From Lutjanus erythropterus (lineage: Eukaryota > Chordata > Actinopteri > Lutjaniformes > Lutjanidae), in contig CM034605.1 in NCBI GenBank assembly GCA_020091685.1, forward strand, positions 7,425,019 through 7,489,018: 64,000 nucleotides of DNA. Direction: 5' to 3'. Every line of letters starts with the position of its first letter. Within the stretch, counting starts at the first letter, position 1. This document shows, piece after piece, positions 1 to 13,643 of this stretch. Made by a program: the position numbers and the translations under genes. The notes under the pieces were generated by a model, which saw only the letters and a program-made list of their open reading frames with translations, made no database searches and was not told the DNA's origin.

Positions 1-1618
1 TGTGGGACATCACCGGGCTGTCGCATCTGCCCGTGAGCAGTAATTCAATTGGTGGAAGAATTTATTTTTACAGAATGAAAATTAAGGACTGACCTATAAT
101 TTTTCAGAGTGACAAAAGAAGCCTGTCAGCTGTTGATTTACAGTCTGTGATCGTGTGAAAGTAGTTGTTTCTTTCTGGGCACTGTGCATGACGACTGCAT
201 AATGAGTGCGGCCCTCATTGGCATTCTTTAGCCTCCACTATATGGATGGGATAATAACGAGGCTGGCAGGGACCTTAATTTAATCATGTCGGTAAAAGCG
301 GTGCACATGTGGCACAGCTGCTAGCACTTAGCCGAGCCTTGCCATGCCCTTCTATGATTTGGTGTCCGCACTGGCTTGTTTCTGCGTTATCGGGCTTTAT
401 GAACTGCATTCCTCTGTGAAAAGGCTCTGTAGAGCAGGACAAAGGAGTTTGTCTTGCACAGATTTGTCTGTGACTTTTCTGCAGCAATCGAATTAGCTCA
501 CGTGCCTCTGCGTCCGCGTGACTAGAGAAACTGGTTTAGGTGTTTTTCCTGTAGCCGCCACAAGTCAGTCTTTGTTGTTGCTGCGTTTATTTAACTTTCA
601 CAGTCAAACAGAGTGCCGCTCCAGTGCTTTGTCGAGCACCTGTTCTGGATTACAGGTCGATAACGGCTCCCAGCTAATTTCTTGTGATAATTCAACAGTG
701 AAATCTAATCTCACCTCTGCCATTTGGGCTCCTTGTAGAGGAAGCTTTATAGAATTCCTGCCTGGGTTAAGAGTCAAAATCTGCTTCTACTTGAAAAGAG
801 AAGGACTCAGAGACAAAGCCACAAACTCACATGCACGCATATTACCAAGCAAATTTTCTTCAAACTGGTTTCCCACAACATTCTATGTAATCCAATGAAT
901 TGCATGTTGACCTCTGACATAGTTTGGTGACAGAAAGTAGGTCATGGGTTGTGCACAGACTGAGCATCTGCTGGAAAAGAGGCAAGGAGACATGCAAAGT
1001 TGTGTCGACACACATTCACCGCAGGTGTTAAACCTGTTTGTGGGGGTTGATGTGTCAATGTGTGGCCTCATTTCTCACACTTAAAAAAAAAAGTCAATTT
1101 CCCCTCAGACAGATGCAATACACCGCTTGCCATTATTGGTCACTCGTGGCTCTTTCCAATCAAAAGTAGTGGTTTGTTTGTTTTAGGGACGCATTATATA
1201 TTGGCTAAACATTTGTGTCAGCTGATATTTGCCTGTTTTTCCTTTTTATCTGTTGTGTTGCATCAATTTTGTGCTGGTTACATGTTCTGTTGATTATTTG
1301 CAGTTGGACTTAGACAACAGTAGCTGGCATAACATACCCAGCAGCTGACCTGGTGAGGTCATGACGTATGGTGCGCTTATTCAAAGGCAGTGTAAAGGTA
1401 AATTATGCAGGATTATTTCTAATCACATTGTTCAAAGGTGGCACCTCCTCCCTGACTCAATGAATGGGATAGAGGGTGAGAGACATAGAAAGTGGATTAA
1501 AAGAGCGAGTGCTGTTATCGGGCACAAAGCAATGAAATAAAATGTTACTTTCTGATTGTTTGAGAAATAAATGTGCCCACACCTGCACAGTCCTGGATTT
1601 TGAGTGAATACAGTCAAA

Positions 1619-1620
<2 letters not shown>

Positions 1621-1671
<51 letters not shown>
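1621..1671. repeat. (GA)n microsatellite
   Basis: About 25 uninterrupted AG units. It generates artificial Arg-Glu and Ser-Leu open frames on the two strands, which I do not treat as genes. Confidence 0.97.
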
Positions 1672-1674
<3 letters not shown>

Positions 1675-1759
1675 GCTTTCTGCAGCTCTCACAGACGGAG
1701 AGTAGAAGAAAGAGACAGAAAGCAATGTAACTATTGGTTGGAACATTTTGTATAGAGTT

Positions 1760-2003
1760 CCGACCTTAAAACCTGTGCGCTTTTTTGGCTGGGGGCTACA
1801 AACCCTGCCAAACAGGCTGAAGCCCAGCAGCGGCCTGAGTATAGCAAAATAATGAGAAAATAAGAAAATACAGGCAGAGGGCAGGGTCTCTGCAGAGACA
1901 GACACCTCCACACACTTCTAGTGGGTCATAAGTGAGGACTTAGAAGGGTTATGTTTATATGAATCAATACAGTTTTTAGGAAAATGTTGCATATTGTGCT
2001 TTT
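1760..2003. repeat. Degenerate dispersed repeat, copy A
   Basis: It shares the phrase agcaaaataatgagaaaat and a downstream 'ttgcatattgtgcttttaa'-type end with the block at 24550-24725, so the two are fragments of one dispersed family. No ends or target duplication can be fixed. Confidence 0.45.
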
Positions 2004-3357
2004 AAATAAGTAAAGTTATTTTTGTATATCTACGTATATAATGAACATTTCTTTGTCTTGCATCAGTTGTTACCTAAATGGTTATTTTAAACATTTTTAT
2101 TGGCCCAGAATTTCACAATCGGTGCATCTCTAACATAGCTCTCTGCCTGTGACAGGCTCATACTATATGTGCACAAAGTTGCCTTCCTACGCAGATATTT
2201 AAGAGCCTGCTGCATGCACAGAGTATCCTCAGACATCCAGAAGCGGTAGCTCTGGTGATGAGTAAAATTTCCGTGTGTGTGTGTGTCTGTGTGTGTGTCT
2301 GGCTCCTTACCAGCTGTCTCACTCATCATCAGTGCTCTCAGGATGCTGAGCAGACAGTGCAGCTCAGATTTCTCTCCTCTTATCTGTGCTATGGACAGTA
2401 ACAGATACTGTATATTATCGCCCAGCTGGGCTAGAAGCTGCAATAAAACATATTGTTTTGGTTAATGATAACAGGAGCAATAGTGTTACTGCTTTCCTGT
2501 AAGAGCGAGATTGCACTAAGCTGGTCTTATTTCATAACCTGTTTATTGCTTCGGGAATTTACCCACCTTTGATCAACAGCCAGCTCAGCAGAGAATATTA
2601 GTTTCTGTAGAGAACCAGTAGCTGTGAGCAGCTTTACGTCCAAGGATGGTTACTTTATGTGGAGATTTAGATGACTTCTCTCTGCCTGTGAGCTCCGGAC
2701 CATGTTTACTAAAGCTGGACTATAAGTGGGATACTTCCTTTTTAAAGGCTGCATGAGTGTTTAAGGACATTTACACACTGCGTGTATGTAAACATGCATG
2801 TATATAGGCTCCAGGTACAGCAGGATGTGTCTAAACAGCAGTGATTTCACCTGATGGATGGTTTATTTAGCCGTCCAGACTGTGGTCCTGTGTTTACAGG
2901 GCTCTGATGTAGGTCCACGACCTCATGCTGACAACCCCTCCGCTTTATCCGACCATCTACAGCCGCTCGCCTGGCTCCACTCAGCTCAGCTAGACACAAG
3001 GATGTAGGCTTGTCTCGCACAGACTCAACAGTGTGAGGAGAATACTAAAGCCTCCCTGGTGAATCATCACATTCATTTTCATTTTAAACAGAAAGAAATT
3101 ACAATCCTGAGTTGTCTAATGCATTAGTGATGTGTCTCGGATTCACCGGTGCAAAAAAGGTCATTTCTAATGAGCAAAGCAGTCCTGAAATTTGTTTTGA
3201 ACAAGTTAATCCTCCGTTCTGCTAGAGAAGGATAATCCTGATTGTTTGTAGCTCGGTCTCACTTCTTTCAGACATTTCTTTAAAAGAGCAATATGTAAGA
3301 CCCTAACATTCAAAAATGAGTACTGCAGTCCAAACAGTGAGTTAGAGCCATAGACAG

Positions 3358-3390
3358 TATATTAAATAGATTGAAATCCTATTTAATATA
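3358..3390. repeat. Perfect 12-bp inverted repeat
   Basis: TATATTAAATAG at 3358-3369 is followed after 9 bases by its exact reverse complement at 3379-3390. It is AT-rich and lies in non-coding DNA. It may be a remnant of an inverted-repeat element. Confidence 0.7.
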
Positions 3391-4014
3391 CGATCTTATG
3401 GTTGAAGCCAGTTGTTTCCCCTCATGCCCTCCTCCTCAGACTTCCCCAGACCAGCAGGTTGCCTGCAGGCTGCAGGGACACTAAACCTACACAACATTAT
3501 GCTTTGACAATGACAAGCAACAACAAATCCTACACTTGAAGTTGAACACCGGTTTATAACTCTGTCAGCTGTCTGTCAATGTGAAGTTTAACCCTGTTAT
3601 CTTAAAAACAAAAGCCCACTGCTAAAAAAAAATACACACTCTGGAGTTGAGTGACCATCACTTTCTGCCTGCCACACTCAATTAACTTTTTGTTTAGTTC
3701 TTCAGTTATAAACATCTACTATATATAAAAGATTATTAATTATTTCTTATGACTCATAAACAGACACTTACTCATTTGGCAAACATTCAGCACTAATTTG
3801 AACTCTAATAAACGTGAAATGGGCAAACAAAAACAGATGTTCCACACCTGAATGGAGATTTCAAAGGGAAACATGCTGGCTTCAGCCTTGTTGTCAGAGA
3901 AGCCATTATTTCAACTTGGTAGGTTTTTTAAATCTCTCATGACATATCACGGTCATTTTATGATTTGGTACCGTAAATATATTACCAGGGGAACAACTAA
4001 CGATTATTTCCATT

Positions 4015-4055
4015 GTTGATTAATAATAATAATAATAATTAATAATAATTTCACT
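4015..4055. repeat. (AAT)n-rich low-complexity tract
   Basis: Imperfect TAA/AAT repeats at the start of an AT-rich block, with ATTAATCGATT-like words typical of degraded teleost dispersed repeats. Confidence 0.7.
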
Positions 4056-5137
4056 ATGAATCGATTGTTCAGTCTAGGAAATGTGAAAAATGCTCTGTAA
4101 AAAGTTTGATATTTTTGTTTGAATATTAAATGAAATGACAAATGTTTTTCAAAATAGTTGCCAACTAATTTTCTTTCCATTGACTAATGGATTAATGAGT
4201 AGTCTTTGCAGACGTATGTATCACATATTTCTCCTGTAAGTGTCGGCATTAAAAGCAATCTGACTATCACTGAATCATCTCATGCCATCTTTAGATGAGG
4301 TTCTCACCTGGTAAAGTCCATCCTGAGCACTTAACAGAGGCAATCTTTCAGATCTGCCTGTGCGGTAGAAGAAAGGCTTTAATAAGGGCTGTAATTACCT
4401 CAGGTAATGGGCCCTAATGGCTAGCTGAGCGTCAGTTCCTTTGTTGCCTATTTTAACCTTGACCAAGATGAACAAACCATCCAGACAGGCCCAGACTAGT
4501 CTGACAACCTCTAATAGCATCATGTTGGCTTTCTCCTGTCAGTTTGTCACAGTTTACAGCTTCAGCAGACATGACATGATGAATAAACTGAGAAAGTGCT
4601 GAGCTTGTACCAACAGGTACCATGACCCCATTGTTACCTATTTTCATATTTCTTCACCTGCTTATCGCTTTCATTGGTTTGTTTACTTGTTTATCTGTCA
4701 GATGGTGTCCTGACCTGTGTGGTCAAGAGAATAATGCTCATGAATTTGATCCAAGTGTGTTGAGTGATTCATGTCCTGTATGGCCTGGCTGTGATTTACA
4801 CTTAAGCTCTTAATAGCCCATAAAAGGAGCGACACTGCCAGTTGGAGCGCTAGTTTACCATCAACATATGGCTCGCCTTGGCATAGGGAGATAACATTTA
4901 AATTACCATATCCATTAGTGTCAACCTCTCCTGATCCATCAGTGCACACTGTGCCAACTGATTTCTGGGTAAAGTTTTATTCCTGCAGCGTGCAATAGTC
5001 GCTCCAGGGGGGCCTTGACTGGTGCTCTTAGACCAAGGGTGGGGGAGGCCACAAGGGCAAGCTCCCTCTGGCGTCAGAGCTCCTCAAGAATGCAGAGAGG
5101 GATTAATGCACGTCTCTGGCAGTGATGGATGAGAGTA

Positions 5138-5139
<2 letters not shown>

Positions 5140-5203
<64 letters not shown>
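5140..5203. repeat. (CA)n(TA)n compound microsatellite
   Basis: About 27 CA units run into a short TA tract. The Thr-His and Cys-Val open frames over it are artefacts of the repeat. Confidence 0.97.
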
Positions 5204-5540
5204 GCCCATAGAGCATCTGGATGGACGGTTTGGCCCTCCCCTGCAGCAGGACGTGCCAGCTTAGCAGGTGTGTGTGTGTGGTTTCTGTGTTTGTGTGTGT
5301 GTCTGCTGGGACAAAGCCAGGCTTGGTTGTTTGCCCTACTACCCCAGATAGAGCTGTATTCACCAGCCGCATGTCATTTTTGAGTGGAAGGCACAGCTTT
5401 TATAAAGCTGGTTCACGTCTGGGGCCCTTTGAGCGATTTGTTTTGTCCTCTTCAGTTTGTAGATGAATCGATTTTCACCCCTTCAACAGGTTTTCTTTCC
5501 TGTTGAGTCCAGTGATTGATGGCTCCCATGTGTGTTTGTG

Positions 5541-6071
5541 CACTGTAAAAAAAATCATACAGAAATTAAGTGGAAACAATTAATCTTTTCTCATTATCTT
5601 AACAAAAATATTTAGTTAAGATTAAGTCTTATTTAATCAAGTTCGTTCAACTTAAAATTTCTATTTATTTTCAGAACAATTCAGAAACATGAGTTCCTCT
5701 AACTTGAAGTCTTTTGTTTTAATTGGTGGGTTGAATGATTGGACTGTACAGAGTTGATCAGCATATCATTTGATAGTCAAAACTCACCTGAGACCCTTCT
5801 TTTCATAGTTTGAAGAAACCGAAACTCCCTTTGTGTCTCTGTTAAAAAGATAATTCATGGAGGCTTATTTTGAATTAGATAATTAAAAGTTAATAAATTG
5901 TAGTAAATGTTAAATGCTAGAAATGTTTGTCAGTGTGACTAAACATTTGTTGGTTCAACTTAATATCTTAAGCTTGTTGAACATGTTTTATCATGTACAA
6001 CCAAATTATAATTGAGTTTATTTGAATAATTTACAGAACAAATAGTTTCTTTTTTTCTTTTCTTTACAGTG
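5541..6071. mobile_element. Non-autonomous DNA element with CACTG ends
   Basis: The block starts CACTGTAAAAAAAA and ends CTTTACAGTG, so its termini are inverted copies. The inside is AT-rich with repeated 'gttcaactta'-type words. There is no open frame of note, so it is a MITE-like element. CACTG...CAGTG ends resemble the CACTA/EnSpm group, but I see no clean 3-bp target duplication, so the superfamily is uncertain. Confidence 0.6.
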
Positions 6072-6279
6072 TTGGCCCCCAGTGAGTTTTTTGGCACCAT
6101 AGGATCAGGTGTTGCATTTAGAGGTAATGTTTAAAGTGGGAAAATAACTTTTGTGGCCATGTAGTGCACACGAAAAGTCACACTTTTTGATGGACGAATG
6201 GGATCATGGAAGTTGAAATGTGGACACAAAATTCAAGGCTTTGAAGACGCAAATGTTCATGGGTATATGTGTGTTTCAC

Positions 6280-6397
6280 ATGTACAACCAAGTTGGTTTA
6301 AGTTTATTTTGAATCGTTACAAAATAACCTCGGCTTGTCTTTTCAAATTAAGTCACTTACTTTTTCAATTACAGACAAACAGTTTATTTTTACAGTG
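6280..6397. mobile_element. Partial copy of the CACTG-ended element (right end)
   Basis: The words 'caaccaa..tggtttaagtttatttt' and the terminal TTTTTACAGTG match the right part of the element at 5541-6071. The left end is missing. Confidence 0.5.
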
Positions 6398-9300
6398 TGG
6401 TTTTGTATAAGTTGTACGATTTCTGCATTCTGTATGAACCCATCGATTACTGTGCGCACACACTTTGTACCTGCTCCCAAGTCCCCCAGTACCTCATTGT
6501 TTCCCTGAAACCTCTGGTGATTGTGTGTGACCTAGCAGCTGGCTCTGTGTGACTGATATTGTACCTCACTGGTCAATGATCTCTGATGGATCACCTCTGG
6601 GAGGCTGGAGTGTGTCTCACATGACTGCCGCAGTATACTACAGTGGCTACTGCTATGGTAATGAGCGAGTGAGTCGCGGGCTGATCATATTAATCACCAG
6701 AGCTCACAGCACGGCGCGTGTGACAGATTATCCTGCAGCGCACAAAGGACAGCCACAGTCACTTCCACTGGAGATAATACAGTTTGCGAATGGGTTTAAT
6801 GCAGTTGTATTATGCAGGCGTTCGCAAAATATACAAAGTCGCCGTGAACCATGGCAAAAAGTCGAGGAGGAGAAAAAGGTTTTCTCTTTAATCATGATGC
6901 CTGAGATTCAAACTCCTGAAGGTTAACCACTAATGTCGTCGTTCTTTTCCCTTCTCTCTGCCTCAAAGGCACTTTTCTCCCCCTATCTCTTATCGCCGGG
7001 GAGATAATTAGGTATCTCTCCTTCCCTTTTGTGCGAGGAAGTGGTTGCGCTTTGCCCCCATCTTCCTGGGCAGGGCTGGGTGTGTGCTTGTTTTCCCAGG
7101 AGCCTCAGGGTGTCTTATCTGACTCTGTGGCTACGAAAGACTCCACACGGTTCGTATGCACCACCTGTCACTCATTCTATTACTTTTACCACCACCTCCA
7201 GGCATTTTCTTTTGTAACTCTGCAGTTTAATGACAGGAGCTCTAATAGCTTTAGCTTGGCTTTGATTAGACTATGGCTGACTTCGGACCCACCTATTGTA
7301 CTGCCAACAAGATGTAGTATGTACTACATACTGCACAATGGCGGACTCAGGTTTTCTGAGGAGCAGGGGCAAAAATGCCAAAATGCCAAAATTTACATTG
7401 CATTTATAGTGAAACAGTCATGATCCCTGGGTTAGATTAAAATTGTTATATTATGTGACACAACTACTACACCTCTGTAATAAAAACACACAGGTGACCA
7501 TTTAGAGGGACGTAGAGGCCAACTAATTTTCTAGTATGTAGGGCAGCCAATATGGCACTGCACTTGCATTTTCTTCACTGAAGAGGAACTGTAGAGGGCG
7601 CTTTATCATGTTTTATAGGGGCAACCTGTAAGGTCCTCCTTTTTTTTCTCCATCAGTGTCCACCAGTGATAAAGCATACTGCTTTTCTTAGTAGTATGCG
7701 GTATGAAGCTATTAAATCAGTAAATATTGCAGTGTAGTAGGCCAGCCTTAGCTTTAGGTTTCTGGTTTTGGAAATCAGACAGCATGTCTAATGGCAAACC
7801 CCCACCACAAGTGCCATTGCTGTTTCACCTCTTTGTGCTCTAAAATATTTTTTGGATTTTCAGGATTTTTCAAAGATAAACTATTACCTCAGAGACTGGC
7901 CTGTATGACAGTTGGAAGGAACCAGATTTGCTTAGTTTTGTCGCATTACCTCCCTGCAAGTGTAACATGTGTTGGAACTAGTTCTCTCAGTATTTCTGTT
8001 GAACGTGTAATGTTATCCTTATTACTCTTGGTTCAATCAAACTGTGTGCCTTTTCATAAAACTTGCTGACTTGTGGTGTTTTTGTTGGTGTCTGTGCTGG
8101 TTTGACCGTATCCCCCCCTTGGCAATAGCTGCATAATTTGAATAAAATGAGCCAAAAATGTAATATAACTTTGGTGTTTTGGCTGCCGTGGCTTGTGTTT
8201 GTGTGACTGCAGGGCAAGAAGGTAGGCAGGCACTTGTGGAGCTTAATAACTCCAAAATGTGGGAACACATTTTTGTTTCACCGTCAGTTTTCATAAAACT
8301 GTCAAAATTCGAAACACACACTGTTGATTTCTCACCTGATAAATGATCAGTCGTGAATTTATTGAGTTAATAGTAGTAATATCATTACACTTGAGTATCA
8401 CAGTATTATCTTTTGTGGTACTGTATTGATTCTCAAGAATGCTGTATTGTAATGTTGTGACACATGCAAGGATTCATGGCAGTAGTTTATTTTGTGTTGT
8501 GTATAAACCCCCGACTGCATAGCAGTATTGTTATCTATCTAAAGTCTTCTGATTGCATAAAAAATGTAACTTTTTGACTCAGATGTTTATGCATATTTTG
8601 GTGTGATCTTTATATTATGACAGCTTTCCTAAAATTTGATTTAAAAAAATAGCAATACATCATCTTGTGTAATTCTACACAATATACTGAATCAAAACCC
8701 TATGTCATGATCCATATTGTATAATATCAAGTCAGTCTGAAAACCAGATACTGTAGCTCTGGATCAAGTTCAAGTACATGCTGTGTGAGTGTGACTTTTT
8801 CCTTCACCGATTTAACCCTCAAAACGACCTTCTTCTGTCCATTAAGCCGCTTAATTGGCAGAGAAGCTGATGGAAAGCTGATTTGCACCTGCAGTTGCCC
8901 AGCTGTTTGCTTCATCTCACACAGGCACACACGCTCCATCTTTCTGCAAGAGCTGTTAACCTCTTCCTCCCTCTGCCATCCAAAACATGCACATGTAAAA
9001 GTGCAAGCACATACACACACTCTCAGGCAGAAGATGGGTACTGACACCCCCTTGAGGATGTTCTGAGTCAGTGTCTCCCCTAAACAAAGCATCAGATGAT
9101 GTTTGCACCACATTTCTCATTTTAGATTTTTTTTTTTAGCTGAGAAGGAACCCTCTGGTGCTGTTCTCTCGTGCACACACAGGCACACGCGTCACCCTCC
9201 TTTTGTTAGCAGACAGCCTGCATGCGGCGACACATCCCAGTTAATTTAAAGTCGTGTCGGACGCTCCGTGTTTTGGGCTGCCATGTCTGACAGGAGCTCC

Positions 9301-9551
9301 AATCTGTAGAAAATGAACTGAGCTGACAGCAGGGGGAGGCTGGCAGAAAATAAAGATTTCACTGTATGGGACAGAGGGATGATCAGGCAGAGGCGGAGCA
9401 GTGGAGGAGAGATAATGGGAGGAATAACCTTTGAATGATTTAAATGTCACAGATCATGAGTCACATTTTTAATATTTGCATTTCACAGATTTTTGTATTT
9501 GTACACATTTCACAATTACATGTAGGAGGAGTGCATTATTGGAAAAACACC

Positions 9552-10223
9552 TAAAAGTAAACTTCAGAATATTTAAAGTGGGGTTCAGTGAGGTACAGCA
9601 AAAGAATGTATTTTAGCTACTTACAGCAGGTCCACTTAAAGAAACAATGTCAAAGTGTATGCTACATTTAGAATATTTTCAACACTTTACTTTGCCATCA
9701 AACAGCCTTTTTCTGTTGGGAAACCATGGTTATATAAGCCAAATATTGCTCTCTCCAAACGAACCAAATTCCATAGAGAAAATCAGTAATTTTGCGTTGT
9801 AGATCATGGGAGTTGTAGGTCTATCACCGCAGCAATCTGTTAGTTGGTTTGTGTTATTGTGCGACTTTGGCATTGTAAAAGGTTAGTTCAGATTAACCAA
9901 AGTCACACAATGACACAAACAAACAAACAGACAGAGGCAGCGATAGACCAGCAACTCCTGTGTTTTGTGAGATTAAATTACTGATTTTGCCTGTGGAGTT
10001 TGGTTAGTTTGGAGGGAGCAACATTTGGCTTGTATAATGGCAGTTTCCTGTCAGAAAAGACTGTTTGAAGGCAAAGTAAAGCAATGAAAATATTCTAAGT
10101 ATAATGTACACTTACACCAACAATAGTTTATTTTTGGTGGACTGTTTTTAAGTAGCTAAAATACCTTTTGTTGCTATTCCAAGCTAGTGTGTCTCTCTCT
10201 TTTTCTCCAAACTGTCTCTTTAA
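9552..10223. mobile_element. TTAA-type fold-back MITE, copy 1
   Basis: This is a long imperfect palindrome. The left half reads towards the centre with 'gtggggttcagtgaggta', 'ttactttgccatcaaacag' and 'aagccaaatattgctctct'. The right half carries the reverse complements, ending in an aaactgtctctttaa-type terminus. It is the most diverged of six copies (others at 23214, 41846, 47733, 50052 and 52447), and its terminal TTAAAGGGATAGTT motif is degraded. It encodes no protein. Confidence 0.75.
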
Positions 10224-11084
10224 TATCAAGACAGTCTATATTTTTTACATGCAAAATGTTCAGTTAAGAAAATTTCTCCACAAGATAACCCCCATTAGTT
10301 GAATTGTTAAATAGATGGAGTGGGTTTGGAGCCAAGCACTAAACAAAAGACTTGACCTTTCACCCTGACTTAAAGCATCCCAGCTTAAGTGAATTCCATC
10401 AGTCTACACCCCCAGTTTCTCCGACCATCTAGTTATAATTTCCAATTCCTAGGCCCCGTGATATTTAAATCCATGTTTCTGTGTGAGGCAGTGTACTAAT
10501 CTCTGCTTAAAACGAGCAATTAAGATCAATTTATTTCCTCCCAGAGGAGTTTTCGTTCACAAATTGCCGCAGACTGCAGTCCCCAGCGAGCAGGATAATC
10601 AATGGCATCAAACCATAAACGGCCTCCAGCTATGAGAGTGGCTCCATCATGCTGTTTAGCACCGAGACAAGAAATATTAGTATGCCGACTGAGAACTCCC
10701 TCTATTTCTCTCTCTGACTCCCCCCCGCCCACCAAACTCTCTTTTCTGCACCACATTTGTCAGCCCCGGTCCCACGAGCAACCCTTGAGTTTTTCATTTA
10801 GTTGGATTATTGCAAGTAATCTGTTTGAGGTTAAACATGACATAATTTATGTGTTTTACCTAGAAAGAATCATTTACAGGTAAATTAAGGTGTCTACAAT
10901 ATCTCTTTCAGGTTAACCTAGAAATGGGATGCCTCCATCTAAGGTGCTTGAGGTACTGAAAATATGTAAAGTGCTGTGCTGGATCTAGGGTCACAACTAA
11001 GGATTATTTTAAGGATTATTATAAATTAATCTGTTGATCATTTTCTCAAACAATTTGTTGTTTGGGCCATAAAACATGTACATA

Positions 11085-11325
11085 ATCTACAGCTATGCTA
11101 GCAGCTCTGGAAGGCTGCACTTTGAGCTGAATATTAAGCACATTCACCATCTTAATTTAACTTGTTAACATTCATAAAACAAGATACTGGACAAAAACAT
11201 TTTGTCTTGATAGTGATGCTAAATGAAAAGTTCATGGATCACCAACAATCATCCAACACTTGTTGAGATATTTCAGTCTGGACCAAACTGATAGACCAAC
11301 CGATCGACAGACAGACACGTACACA
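11085..11325 (-). repeat. Teleost dispersed repeat, reverse copy
   Basis: Read on the minus strand this carries the same phrases as 62270-62700: 'cagtctggaccaaa' and 'gagatatttcagtctgg' here, against 'ttggtctagactaaattatctcaac' there. It also has a 'gctagcagctct' word near the far end. It is a truncated copy in the opposite orientation, and its class is unknown to me. Confidence 0.55.
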
Positions 11326-12883
11326 AAGCAAAACCTGCTAGTGTGGCTAAAAAAACAATAAATGAATTTATTAAATTTGGACAAGTGGAATGTTTGGAAA
11401 TGCTGAAAGATGACAGAAGCCTTACCTTTCACTATCGGCCATAAAAGAAGCTGCCTTATCACCTAATGTTGGTGTCATGGTGGTAATCGTGGTCACAAAT
11501 TGGAGAAGAAGATTTCTGTGAGGGACATGGATTTTTGTCACACTGACATTAGTGGGCAGTTAGAGAGGCCATCAGGGGTCATCGGGGCTTCTGTATCAGA
11601 GGGGATTCTGGGTGTTTGAAAGCTTTATCTCAAAGCAAAGCTGTACTGATAAACTCTTTGAAACCTGTTTCACCACATACAACAGTAGTACTCTGGATTT
11701 CCTCCCTGTGAAAGCCTACTGGATATGCATTTTCCTGTGCCACACTTGGTTACTCCTTGGTTGCTGAGCATGAATAGTAATCATGATGTACTGCATTAGT
11801 TCAGCAGTTGACATGTGAATGGAAGTTACTTTGAGATGCGTGCCGGAGTCAATTGCCAAAGCTTGAAATATAGAGGGATTTAATTTGGCTCTGGAGAGCT
11901 TGTTGGAGCCTTAATTGATCTTAATTAGGGGTCAGACCATTTGGCCGTGTGGAATTAGACCCAGCACCTGCTCAGTATGAATATGCATCACAGCGGCCCG
12001 CCCTGCCTTCTCCTTCTTTCTCAGTGCCTCACTCCTTTCAGCGTGTTGTTGACCAACCTTTTAGCAGCCTCCATCTATAGCTGGACAAAGGGCTTTGAGA
12101 GGAGCTCAGACTAGGCCGTGAGCACCATTGTGCTGTTAACAATGTTGTTTAGCCCTGGTGAACGCTGCTAATATTGTGTCCCGTGGCTGATGTCTCTATG
12201 TCAAGCAGCAGGCTGATGGAAGACTATTCCACAGCTGCTCATACAGCGTGGCGTGGTCGTGACTTTGAATAGCTATTCAGTCCCGAGATGAATTTTTAGA
12301 GAAGAAGCCGATTGAGCATTCTAGTTACATGGGCTCTCATGTTTTCCATTTGTAGGAGTGCTGCGACATCTCCCTGAACACCCATAATATTCACTCAGCT
12401 CCTCTGGAATAAACAACTGGCTCTCGAGAGAGTTGGGAGCAGCTTTAGGAGCAGTGTTCTGGCACACTTGGTCCAGTTCTGATGCCGTGTTGTGTTCTGG
12501 TGTGGCTTTCTGAATGGGTCCAGTTTAACTGTGTGACCACAGCTATGTGAACCATAGACAAATGGAGGCATGCGTGTGTTTTTAGACTGACGGCGGTCTC
12601 AAGTTCGTCTCTGGTGGGATGAGGCTTAGTCACAACACTTTGAGTGCATTTCAGATTTTTTTTTTTTTGTTCCAGGGAAGGCTTTGACTCATTTTCTTTG
12701 CGTTTTTAATTTTCTCCTCAAAATGAGATGCACATTTGTCCCTTCTGGCACCTAGAGACTTTCATGATGCTCACTGTGTTTCTCCTGTGTAGTTTCCTCT
12801 GTGGCCGTGCTCTTCTTCACACCGAGCCTCTGTCTTCACTCACTGGACTTTTTTCTTATTCTCTGGCTCATGCTCACTGCATA

Positions 12884-13616
12884 CTATGGAAGTTCCTTTC
12901 TGCCAGAAAAAGAAAAAAAATATTCTCATGATAAGTCATGATTATGAGATAAAAAGACAAAATTATGAGATAAAAAAGTTGAACTCATAATCCAAAATCA
13001 AAGTTATGAGATACAAAGTCATAATTATCAGATTAAAGGTTGAAATTACAATAAAAAATAAAAGTTAAGAGATTAAAAATTGTAATTCTAAGAATGTCGC
13101 AAATTACCAGCTAAAAAACATAATTATGAGATAAAACAACATTGTGAGATAAAAAGATGAAGTTCTGATAGAAATTCTGATACTCTAAATTATGAGATGA
13201 AAAGTCACGATTATGAGACAAGAAGTAGAAATTATGAAATGAAAAAGTCAAAATTCTGACATAAAAAGTTGAGTTTATGAGAAAAAAAGTTGCAATTATG
13301 AGAAAATGTCATTATGAGACAAAACAGTAATTGGGATAAAAGGTTGAAATCATGGGGTAAAAAGTTATGAGATAAAAAATTCTGAATTATGAGGTAAAAG
13401 GTCAAAATTGTGAGATTAAAAAGTCATAAAAAGAAAAAAAATCATAATTGAGATTTAAAAAGTCAGAATTATGAGATAAAAAAGTCAAAATTGTGAAATT
13501 ATGTGATATTACTTTTAATGTAATAAATGACTTTTAAGCTCACAGTCTCTCATTTTGACTTAATATTTTTTTTTAATTATCATGACTAAGTTTTCTCTGG
13601 TAATGGGCCTCCATAG
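12884..13616. mobile_element. Inverted-repeat element with tandem-repeat core, copy 1
   Basis: The left end CTATGGAAGTTCCTTTCTG and the right end GGTAATGGGCCTCCATAG are imperfect inverted copies. Between them is about 600 bp of degenerate tandem repeats with an 18-bp consensus near ATTATGAGATAAAAAGTC. A second copy with the same ends and core lies at 38651-39074. The design suggests a non-autonomous DNA transposon carrying a minisatellite core. It has no coding capacity. Confidence 0.7.
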
Positions 13617-13620
13617 AATA

Positions 13621-13643
13621 CACACACACACACACACACACAC
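13621..13643. repeat. (CA)n microsatellite
   Basis: About 11 CA units directly beside the right end of the tandem-repeat-cored element. Confidence 0.95.

Noticed and set aside
1432..1911. 159-codon open frame on the minus strand
   Set aside because: It exists because a (GA)n microsatellite reads as Ser-Leu repeats. No splice sites or family motifs.
12937..13500. CRISPR-like regular repeats
   Set aside because: The 18-bp units abut directly, are degenerate, have no unique spacers and sit in vertebrate DNA between inverted ends. This is a minisatellite core.
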